A DNA stretch of 6,802 nucleotides. Origin: Pelagihabitans sp037969055. GTDB taxonomy: Bacteria > Bacteroidota > Bacteroidia > Flavobacteriales > Flavobacteriaceae. The position numbers were made by a program, and so were the translations under genes. The stretch spans positions 1 to 6,802 of the forward strand of contig JBBKWR010000421.1 of NCBI GenBank assembly GCA_037969055.1, read 5' to 3'. The notes below the pieces were generated by a model. That model was given only the letters and a program-made list of their open reading frames with translations. It was not told the DNA's origin and ran no database searches. Of this stretch, positions 1-6,358 are shown one piece after another (the first letter of the stretch is position 1; each line of letters opens with the position of its first letter).

Positions 1-986
1 CCCAAATGTTTATAGGCCAATTCGGTCACTTCCCTGCCCCTGGGGGTACGCATGATAAAGCCCTGTTGGATCAAAAAGGGTTCGTACACTTCCTCTATCG
101 TCTCCCCGCTTTCCGAAACCGCAGTGGCCAGGGTGGAGATCCCTACCGGGCCGCCTTTGAACTTATCTATTATGGTCGTCAAGATCTTATTGTCCATTTC
201 GTCCAAACCATGGGTGTCAACGTTTAACGCCTTTAAACCGAATCTTGCAATCGCCATATCAATATTGCCATCGCCCTTTATTTGTGCAAAGTCACGGACC
301 CTTCGCAACAGGGCATTGCAGATCCTTGGGGTACCCCTGCTCCGACCGGCGATCTCAATGGCGGCATCTTGTGAAATGGGCACTTTTAAAATCTCGGCAC
401 TGCGTTCGACAATAGTGGATAATAATTCGGTGGAATAGTATTGCAACCTACTTTGGATGCCAAACCGTGCCCGCATAGGGGAGGTCAGCAAGCCAGATCT
501 TGTGGTGGCCCCTATCAGCGTAAACGGATTAAGGTTGAGCTGTACAGAACGCGCATTAGGGCCAGTCTCGATCATGATATCGATTTTAAAATCTTCCATT
601 GCCGAATACAGGTATTCCTCTACAACAGGACTGAGACGGTGGATCTCATCGATAAAGAGCACATCCCTTTCCTGCAAGTTGGTGAGCAAGCCCGCAAGAT
701 CGCCAGGCTTGTCCAAAACAGGGCCTGAAGTTATCTTGATGCCCACCCCCAATTCATTGGCCAAAATATGGGCCAGGGTGGTCTTCCCCAATCCTGGGGG
801 ACCATGGAACAAGGTATGGTCCAAAGCTTCATCCCTTTGATTGGCCGCTTCCACAAATACCTTCAAATTCTCCAATACCTGCTCCTGTCCTGTAAAATCA
901 TCAAAGGTAATAGGACGTAATGCCCTTTCGATATCTAATTCTTCTTTGGAAAAGCTATGGGGAGTTGGATCTAGGTGCTCGTTCAT
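1..986 (-). CDS. ruvB: Holliday junction branch migration ATPase RuvB (3' end cut off)
   Basis: RuvB is the hexameric AAA+ motor that, with RuvA, drives branch migration of Holliday junctions during recombination and fork repair, and prepares them for RuvC. Reading the minus strand from the ATG at 986-984 gives 328 uninterrupted codons to the window edge; RuvB is usually about 340 residues, so only about a dozen C-terminal residues are missing. Visible motifs are Walker A GPPGLGKT (residues 62-69), Walker B LFIDEIHR (110-117), sensor 1 GATTRSG (159-165), the arginine-finger region SPMRARFG (169-176), and the sensor 2 segment GRSRGTPRICNALLRRVRDF. The C-terminal winged-helix domain is present (GGPVGISTLATAVSE, then EPFLIQQGFIMRTPRGR). 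The start is supported by the usual short N-terminal tail before the RPITFDDFTGQ block. No Shine-Dalgarno is seen, only an A/T-rich leader. The gene is divergent from the acyl-CoA oxidase-like gene. No frameshift or missing key residue is seen. Confidence 0.97.
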   Translation of the reverse strand, partial: MNEHLDPTPHSFSKEELDIERALRPITFDDFTGQEQVLENLKVFVEAANQRDEALDHTLFHGPPGLGKTTLAHILANELGVGIKITSGPVLDKPGDLAGLLTNLQERDVLFIDEIHRLSPVVEEYLYSAMEDFKIDIMIETGPNARSVQLNLNPFTLIGATTRSGLLTSPMRARFGIQSRLQYYSTELLSTIVERSAEILKVPISQDAAIEIAGRSRGTPRICNALLRRVRDFAQIKGDGNIDMAIARFGLKALNVDTHGLDEMDNKILTTIIDKFKGGPVGISTLATAVSESGETIEEVYEPFLIQQGFIMRTPRGREVTELAYKHL

Positions 987-1177
987 AATAGTGTAAAGAT
1001 AAGGGAAAATGGGATTGTAAGAATGTGGTAGCGAGGGCAAAATTCGAATTAGCACGGTTTTGCAAATGCCAATCGGGCAAGGCAATTTATCTTGGTCCCT
1101 TAGATTGAAAAGGTTAATGTCCTTATATTGGTATTCAGTACGCATAGATTGATTTTAAAAATTTGTAATTTCAATTG
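987..1177. other. Divergent intergenic region between ruvB and the acyl-CoA oxidase-like gene
   Basis: These 191 bases separate two divergently transcribed genes and must hold both promoters unless ruvB or its neighbour is leaderless. No ORF with recognisable content is seen. It contains a perfect 10-base palindrome, AATTCGAATT (1041-1050), and a short imperfect hairpin, TGCC-aatcg-GGCA (1067-1079), with no T-tract on either side, so it is not a terminator. On the ruvB side, the minus-strand octamer TATCTTTA (roughly 998-1005) resembles the Bacteroidota -7 element TAnnTTTG at 7 of 8 positions, but I found no TTG at a fitting distance upstream. Confidence 0.6.
1105..1131 (+). promoter_or_regulatory. 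Candidate promoter of the acyl-CoA oxidase-like gene
   Basis: TTG (1105-1107), a 16-base spacer and TATATTGG (1124-1131) roughly follow the Bacteroidota housekeeping promoter pattern of a TTG -33 element and a TAnnTTTG -7 element. The -7 match lacks one T of the consensus and the spacer is slightly short. Transcription would begin near 1137, leaving a leader of about 40 bases before the ATG at 1178. This is a pattern match only, with no support from conservation or transcript data. Confidence 0.22.
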
Positions 1178-3445
1178 ATGGAAATAAAAAAATACGCTCC
1201 CGGTATCCTGCAATATATCCCCTTCTTCTACGTCATATGGGCGGATGACCTGGTCTCCGCATCCGAGAACAATGTTGTTGAAAAAGCCATTGCTGAAGAT
1301 GCTTCGCTAACCGATGAAGATCAAAACACCCTCACGAAATGGTTGCAACCAAAACATCGTCCCTCCAATAAGGAGCTTAAACAATGGAAGCGCACCTTAT
1401 CCAATTCGGGCGTTAAGTTGGTGGAGAGCAATACCTATCCCTTGGCTACCTTCAGCCAAAATGTGGTATGCCATTATCTGGAGGTTTGCCCATTCAATGA
1501 TAGCCTAAAACAAATCGAGGTGAACTTGGGCATTCAACCCAACCACTACAAACATTTGTTCGAGGTGGAAGTAGAACATAATGTCACTTCAAATTTTTAT
1601 GATGCGAATGAAATAGACCTACTATTAAAAGGAAAACACGCTGAGGTGATCGATGCCTTTCGATCGCTTTTGGCACATCCCATCTTTAAATGGGATATGC
1701 TACGGAACAAGGAAATATTTAGGAACCATGTGTTGGAGCAAGTTCAATTTCTAGCCAAAAAAGGCTATGGGGCAATGGCCTATCCCAAAGCCTATGGAGG
1801 TAACGGCGATATGGAGGGATATGCCTATATATTTGAGAATATGATGTACGTTGATGGCAGCCTAACGATCAAGTTTGGGGTACAGTTTGGACTATTTGGG
1901 GGAAGCATCCAAAAACTTGGCACCAAAAAACACCATGATCTTTATTTACGTAAAACGGGGCAGGCCGAACTTTTGGGCTGCTTCGCCATGACAGAAACGG
2001 GACATGGATCCAACGTGCGGGGCATCAAAACCACCGCAACCTATGACAGGGCCAACGATAGCCTCGTCCTCCATACCCCTGGAAAAAATGACAATAAGGA
2101 ATATATAGGCAATGCACTGCATTCCAAAATGGCCTCGGTCTTCGCTCAATTGATCGTGGGCGGCAAAAACCAAGGGGTACACGCCATCCTGGTACCCATA
2201 CGCAACGAAAAACATGAGCTGTTATCGGGGGTGACCATTGAGGACAATGGTTATAAATTGGGACTCAACGGAGTGGACAACGGTAAGATTTGGTTCGATC
2301 AGGTTTCGGTACCAAGGGAAAACTTATTGGACAAATATGGGGAAATCAAGGATGATGGGACCTATTATTCAAAGATAGAAAATCCCAACAAACGTTTTTT
2401 TACCATGCTGGGCACTTTGGTAGGGGGTCGCATCTGTGTGGCCCGTGCCGGCTTGGGGGGTGCGAAGATGGCCTTGGCCATTGCGGTAAAACATGCCTTA
2501 AAACGAAGGCAGTTTAACGACAATGTTAAAATTCAGGAAGACCTGCTCATGGACTATCCTACCCACCAATTGCGATTAACCCCGCTGGTAGCAAGTGCTT
2601 ATGTTTACCACGCCACCTTGGATAAAATGATGGAATTGTACTGCGATGATTCCCAACCCGACAAACGAATCGTGGAGACCCAAGTTGCGGGATTAAAGTC
2701 AATCATTACCTGGTACGCCAATGATACGATCCAAGAATGCCGCGAAGCCTGTGGCGGCAAAGGATATTTGATCGAGAATCGAATTCCCGATCTTAAAGCA
2801 GACGTGGATATTTTTACCACTTTTGAAGGGGATAACACGGTGTTGCTATTATTGGCAGCCAAAGGGGTATTATCGGATTTTAAGGCGGAGTTCAATAGTG
2901 CAGGCTTCACTTCGGTACTAAAAATATTGGGCATGCAGATCAATGATAAGTTGACCACCATCAATCCGGTATATTCGAACAAAGTAGATAAAGACCACCT
3001 TTACAACCCAAAGTTTCACAAGCATGCCTTTGATTATCGAACCCGAAGACTGACGTATACACTTGCCATGCGTATCAGGGATTATATCAAGAAGGGGGTA
3101 CCCTCCTATCAAGCCTTCTTAAAGGTCCAGACCCATTTATTGGCCCTAGGGAAGGCCTATAGCGTGGAACTGGCGTATAATACGTACAATAATTATGTAG
3201 TGGGAATAAAGGATGATAAGTACCGTTTATTCTTCCAGAAACTAGGTACCCTATATGCCCTTTATGAAATTCGAAAAGATGCCGAATGGTATCTGGAACA
3301 AGGTTATATCGGCAGCAACAAATCAAAGGCGGTCAGACAGAGGGTCGAGCGACTTTGTACTGAGATGCGGCCCCACATAGGGGTGTTGGTCGATGGTTTT
3401 GGCATTCCAGCCCATTGCATGGGCGCACCGATTGCGAAACCATGA
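1178..3445 (+). CDS. Acyl-CoA oxidase/dehydrogenase family flavoprotein with extra N-terminal helical domain
   Basis: This is a 755-residue, FAD-dependent acyl-CoA oxidase/dehydrogenase superfamily protein, expected to form the trans-2-enoyl-CoA double bond in the first step of fatty acyl-CoA beta-oxidation in the cytoplasm. The length and motifs fit the acyl-CoA oxidase (ACOX) branch better than ordinary ~380-residue dehydrogenases: MTETGHGSNV (271-280; flavin/substrate binding), IGNALHSKMASVFAQLIVGG and GVHAILVPIR in the middle beta domain, CGGKGY (525-530), and FEGDNTVLLLLA (from 549), whose Glu550 aligns with the ACOX catalytic base. A C-terminal ACOX-like helical domain covers about 590-755. 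Residues 1-130 precede the catalytic core and are not part of the usual family; they are helical and acidic, with a DD..S..E pattern at 23-30. The ATG at 1178 is preferred; an in-frame TTG at 1175 would add one Met. Whether the reoxidant is O2 (giving H2O2) or an electron-transfer flavoprotein cannot be decided. It stands alone on the plus strand, converging on the DUF2807 gene 37 bases away with no visible terminator hairpin. Confidence 0.9.
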   Translation: MEIKKYAPGILQYIPFFYVIWADDLVSASENNVVEKAIAEDASLTDEDQNTLTKWLQPKHRPSNKELKQWKRTLSNSGVKLVESNTYPLATFSQNVVCHYLEVCPFNDSLKQIEVNLGIQPNHYKHLFEVEVEHNVTSNFYDANEIDLLLKGKHAEVIDAFRSLLAHPIFKWDMLRNKEIFRNHVLEQVQFLAKKGYGAMAYPKAYGGNGDMEGYAYIFENMMYVDGSLTIKFGVQFGLFGGSIQKLGTKKHHDLYLRKTGQAELLGCFAMTETGHGSNVRGIKTTATYDRANDSLVLHTPGKNDNKEYIGNALHSKMASVFAQLIVGGKNQGVHAILVPIRNEKHELLSGVTIEDNGYKLGLNGVDNGKIWFDQVSVPRENLLDKYGEIKDDGTYYSKIENPNKRFFTMLGTLVGGRICVARAGLGGAKMALAIAVKHALKRRQFNDNVKIQEDLLMDYPTHQLRLTPLVASAYVYHATLDKMMELYCDDSQPDKRIVETQVAGLKSIITWYANDTIQECREACGGKGYLIENRIPDLKADVDIFTTFEGDNTVLLLLAAKGVLSDFKAEFNSAGFTSVLKILGMQINDKLTTINPVYSNKVDKDHLYNPKFHKHAFDYRTRRLTYTLAMRIRDYIKKGVPSYQAFLKVQTHLLALGKAYSVELAYNTYNNYVVGIKDDKYRLFFQKLGTLYALYEIRKDAEWYLEQGYIGSNKSKAVRQRVERLCTEMRPHIGVLVDGFGIPAHCMGAPIAKP

Positions 3446-3482
3446 TCGGCCATAGTGGGGTGTCTAGCGTCCTGCGAATAAT

Positions 3483-4304
3483 TTATTTCTCTTTGTACAA
3501 TTGTGAGGTATCCAAGAATTCGGTAAGGATTATCTTGCCCGCTCCATAAAAATGGGTCTTGGAAGAACCACTTGAAGAAAGGTCTAGGCTTTCTTTGGCA
3601 TAGAGGTTGGCAGTAGGGGATTCTTGCAGGATGGCCGTAACCTTGGTAGCCTCTAATTTTTCAGCTTTTAAATTGGCATTTTCAAATAGGTGTACGGTAA
3701 GTTCGTTCGTCATACCTTCCAATTTGGCCGAGGTGCCTTGGTACATCCCAATAGCGCAATGCTGGCTAATGGCATAGACCCTAACATCACTTCGATCTTT
3801 TAATTTAATATTAAGGGAATCGCCACCCAAATTTAGGTCCCCGGCACTGATTCCCTCCATGTTCAAATTTACGAGTGCTGCATTTAGATTTATCTCCAGC
3901 CTCGAAGTCTCATAGAGGTTGATGTCAAAAACATCAGAGACGATATTATCTTCTGTTTTTATGCTCCCTTCCCGCATTGATATCGATTTCAATTCCTCAT
4001 AATTGACGGTAATTTCCATTTTTTTCTTGGCCGTGATCTTATAAAAGGAACTAATTGTAAGGGTATCGTCTTCAACCTTAAATTTTAGTACGCTCACCAG
4101 GTTATCATCTGCCAAAATGGTATAGCCAGACTCTTGGGATTTTTGCAGTACAACGTCAAGATCATCGTTCAAAACTATCGCATTAAAAAAAGGCAACGCT
4201 TCCTTAACTTCCACAACGCTCCTGTTTCCTTTGATTTTTGGTTTACGTTGCGCGTGTATGGTATATGTAAAAAAGATGATGACAAGTAGAATTATTTTTT
4301 TCAT
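3483..4304 (-). CDS. Exported DUF2807 (head GIN domain) protein
   Basis: This is a 273-residue protein of unknown function. The N-terminus is a clear signal peptide: Met-Lys-Lys, a hydrophobic core (ILLVIIFFTYTI) and a probable cleavage after HA, leaving Gln-Arg-Lys, the Ala-Gln junction common in Bacteroidota. No lipobox Cys is present, so it is likely periplasmic or surface-exposed rather than a lipoprotein. The mature part is built of short repeating beta-strands alternating with Asn/Asp/Gly/Ser turns (for example SRLEINLNAALVNLNMEG, then SAGDLNLGGDSLNIKLKD), the pattern of DUF2807, annotated as the putative auto-transporter adhesin head GIN domain and expected to fold as a beta-solenoid. 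The opening VEVKEALPFFNAIVLNDDLDV matches the usual start of that domain. The ATG at 4304 directly precedes the signal peptide, which supports it. It lies downstream of coxA on the same strand, but the terminator at 4445-4475 probably separates them. Any link to respiration is unsupported. Confidence 0.85.
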   Translation of the reverse strand: MKKIILLVIIFFTYTIHAQRKPKIKGNRSVVEVKEALPFFNAIVLNDDLDVVLQKSQESGYTILADDNLVSVLKFKVEDDTLTISSFYKITAKKKMEITVNYEELKSISMREGSIKTEDNIVSDVFDINLYETSRLEINLNAALVNLNMEGISAGDLNLGGDSLNIKLKDRSDVRVYAISQHCAIGMYQGTSAKLEGMTNELTVHLFENANLKAEKLEATKVTAILQESPTANLYAKESLDLSSSGSSKTHFYGAGKIILTEFLDTSQLYKEK

Positions 4305-4444
4305 TTTTAGCGATCTAATATGTAAGGAAATTAGGGAATCCGCTTAGGTATGGCCCTTTACTTGACTTTGTAATACCCCCTTTGTTCCCATCAGAGGTAC
4401 AATTTCCAAGTTTAAATATATCGATTATCCCATAAATAGTTATC
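4305..4444 (-). other. Upstream region of the DUF2807 gene
   Basis: About 140 bases between the coxA terminator and the DUF2807 start codon. No ORF is recognisable. On the minus strand, TATATTTA (plus coordinates 4413-4420) matches TAnnTTTG at 7 of 8 positions with a TTG 23 bases upstream (4444-4446), but that TTG overlaps the terminator T-tract and the spacing is long, so this is a weak promoter candidate. The leader next to the ATG is A/T-rich with no Shine-Dalgarno, as is usual for the phylum. Confidence 0.4.
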
Positions 4445-4475
4445 AAAAAAAATGCCCAACATAAAAGTCGGGCAT
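4445..4475 (-). terminator. Intrinsic terminator of the coxB-coxA operon
   Basis: Read on the minus strand, ATGCCCGAC (4475-4467), a six-base TTTTAT loop and GTTGGGCAT (4460-4452) form a 9-base-pair stem with a single G-U pair, followed at once by an uninterrupted T-run (4452-4445). It starts 22 bases after the coxA TAA. This is a textbook Rho-independent terminator oriented to end the oxidase transcript. It implies that coxA is the last gene of its operon and that the DUF2807 gene downstream is normally transcribed separately, apart from read-through. On the plus strand the hairpin is not followed by a T-run, so it is one-directional. Confidence 0.92.
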
Positions 4476-4497
4476 GATTATTTGAATTAGCTATCCT

Positions 4498-6321
4498 TTA
4501 ATGTTGTAATTCTTCCTCGTCTTTTTGCAAGGGAACCGTCTGTGGTACGAAATCCTGTCCGGGAATAATATATTCCCCTTTTTCGTCCACTTTGCTATAG
4601 TCATAAGACCAACGATGTACTTCTGGAATGGGTCCGTCCCAGTTCCCGTGAATGTGCTTCACTTCTGCGGTCCATTCCAATGTGGTGGCCTTCCAAGGGT
4701 TTTTCGGGCCTTTTTTTCCATAGAATATACTGCTGACAAAATTATAGGCAAAGACCAACTGTGCCGCTGCCGTGATCAACGCAAAAACTGTCATGAGTAC
4801 CTGTACGTCGGTCAGTTCATCGAACATCGGAAATGCCGTGTTTTCATAATACCTTCTGGGTACCCCGGCCATTCCCACAAAGTGCATTGGGAAGAATATA
4901 CCATAAGAGCCTATGGCCGTTACCCAAAAATGTACATATCCCAAATTCTTGTTCAACATTCTGCCCTCGAACATTTTGGGGAACCAGTGGTACACCCCGG
5001 CAAACAGTCCATATAGTGCCGAGATACCCATTACCAAATGGAAGTGGGCGACTACGAAATAAGTGTCATGTACATTGATATCCAAGGTACTATCCCCAAG
5101 GATAATCCCAGTTAGACCCCCTGTAATAAAGGTGGAGACCATGGCTATTGAAAATAACATACCATTGTTGAACTGAAGGTTACCCTTCCATAATGTGGTA
5201 ATCCAGTTAAAAGCCTTTACGGCAGATGGGATGGCGATCAATAAGGTTGTGAAAGTGAACACCGAACCTAAAAATGGGTTCATTCCCGATATAAACATAT
5301 GATGGCCCCACACAATGGTGGATAAGAACGCGATCGCTAAAATGGATGCGATCATGGCCCGATAGCCAAAAATGGGTTTACGCGCGTTCACGGCCATTAC
5401 TTCAGAAACGATTCCCATCGCTGGAAGTATCACGATGTACACTTCAGGATGTCCCAGGAACCAAAACAAATGTTCATAAAGTACGGGCGAACCGCCCTGG
5501 TAGTGCAACACCTCGCCTTGTATAAATATATCCGATAGAAAGAAGGATGTGCCAAAACTACGGTCCATGATCAATAACAGGGCAGCTGAAAAAAGCACTG
5601 GGAACGATATGACCCCAATTACCGCTGTAACTAAAAAGGCCCAAATCGTTAAGGGCAACCTGGTCATTGACATCCCTTTGGTCCTTAAATTGATAACGGT
5701 CACGATGAAGTTCAAAGATCCCAATAATGAGGAAGCAATAAATATCGCCATCGATACCAACCAAAGTGTCATCCCCATCCCTGAACCCGACTGGGCCATT
5801 GGAAGGGCGCTTAGGGGCGGGTAGACGGTCCAACCTGCTGCGGCCGGTCCTGCTTCAACAAATAAGGAAGTTACCATAATAACGCTCGATAGGAAGAACA
5901 TCCAGTACGAAAACATGTTAAGTAAACCCGAGGCCATATCGCGGGCCCCACATTGTAAGGGTATCAAAAGGTTACTGAAAGTACCGCTCAATCCAGCGGT
6001 AAGTACGAAGAATACCATGATGGTACCATGTATGGTGATCAAAGCCAAATAAATATCGGCATCCATTACGCCATCCGGGGCCCATTTGCCCAATAATAAC
6101 TCAAAAATGGGAAATGATTCCCCAGGCCAAGCCAATTGCATCCTGAACATTAATGACATTGCAATCCCGATAAAGCCCATGATCAAGCCCGTGATCAAAT
6201 ATTGCTTCGAGATCATCTTATGATCTTGGGTAAAGATGTACTTTGTTACAAAGGTTTCTTTGTGGTGGTGGTGCCCATCATCATGTCCGTGATCATCTCC
6301 GTGTGCGTGTCCTGCTGACAT
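4498..6321 (-). CDS. ctaD: Cytochrome c oxidase subunit I (A1-type haem-copper oxidase)
   Basis: Subunit I (also called coxA) is the catalytic core of the aa3-type terminal oxidase in the inner membrane, reducing O2 to water while pumping protons. The 607 residues form about 12 hydrophobic segments. Visible ligands: His98 (ITIHGT) and His428 for the low-spin haem; His426 for the high-spin haem (VVAHFH); His291, His340 and His341 for CuB (LGHPEVY, WGHHMF), with Tyr295 placed for the His-Tyr cross-link. Proton paths: Asp128 and Asn135 (GARDMASGLLN) at the D-channel entry, Glu293 in HPEVY, which marks type A1, and Lys369 (IPSAVKAF) for the K-channel. All key residues are present. The N-terminus is histidine-rich (8 His in the first 20 residues). 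There is no fused subunit III; residues after about 540 form a polar tail. The ATG at 6321 follows coxB by 37 bases, so the two are probably co-transcribed. The leader is A-rich, with AAGG too close to the ATG for normal Shine-Dalgarno spacing. Confidence 0.98.
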   Translation of the reverse strand: MSAGHAHGDDHGHDDGHHHHKETFVTKYIFTQDHKMISKQYLITGLIMGFIGIAMSLMFRMQLAWPGESFPIFELLLGKWAPDGVMDADIYLALITIHGTIMVFFVLTAGLSGTFSNLLIPLQCGARDMASGLLNMFSYWMFFLSSVIMVTSLFVEAGPAAAGWTVYPPLSALPMAQSGSGMGMTLWLVSMAIFIASSLLGSLNFIVTVINLRTKGMSMTRLPLTIWAFLVTAVIGVISFPVLFSAALLLIMDRSFGTSFFLSDIFIQGEVLHYQGGSPVLYEHLFWFLGHPEVYIVILPAMGIVSEVMAVNARKPIFGYRAMIASILAIAFLSTIVWGHHMFISGMNPFLGSVFTFTTLLIAIPSAVKAFNWITTLWKGNLQFNNGMLFSIAMVSTFITGGLTGIILGDSTLDINVHDTYFVVAHFHLVMGISALYGLFAGVYHWFPKMFEGRMLNKNLGYVHFWVTAIGSYGIFFPMHFVGMAGVPRRYYENTAFPMFDELTDVQVLMTVFALITAAAQLVFAYNFVSSIFYGKKGPKNPWKATTLEWTAEVKHIHGNWDGPIPEVHRWSYDYSKVDEKGEYIIPGQDFVPQTVPLQKDEEELQH

Positions 6322-6358
6322 ACCTTGTTATTTTATATTGATTTCTTTTCTATTATCG

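Noticed and set aside
52..840. Plus-strand open frames of about 128 and 127 codons across the left end
   Set aside because: They lie opposite ruvB, whose motifs and length are unmistakable, and their translations resemble no protein family; they are antisense shadows.
1067..1079. Short hairpin TGCC-aatcg-GGCA as a terminator or riboswitch
   Set aside because: The stem is only four pairs with no T-run, and it lies between divergent gene starts, where a terminator is not expected.
1175..1177. TTG as the start of the acyl-CoA oxidase-like gene
   Set aside because: The ATG immediately follows at 1178 and is the better initiator; the difference is a single residue.
2605..2982. Minus-strand open frame of 125 codons inside the acyl-CoA oxidase-like gene
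   Set aside because: It runs opposite the conserved CGGKGY and FEGDNTV region of the real gene and has no recognisable content.
3483..4304. A functional link between the DUF2807 protein and cytochrome c oxidase assembly
   Set aside because: The only argument is adjacency; a strong terminator separates them and the protein has no copper- or haem-binding motif.
4525..5016. Plus-strand open frame of 163 codons opposite coxA
   Set aside because: It is fully antisense to conserved coxA sequence, with a Cys/His/Arg-rich composition typical of a complementary-strand shadow.
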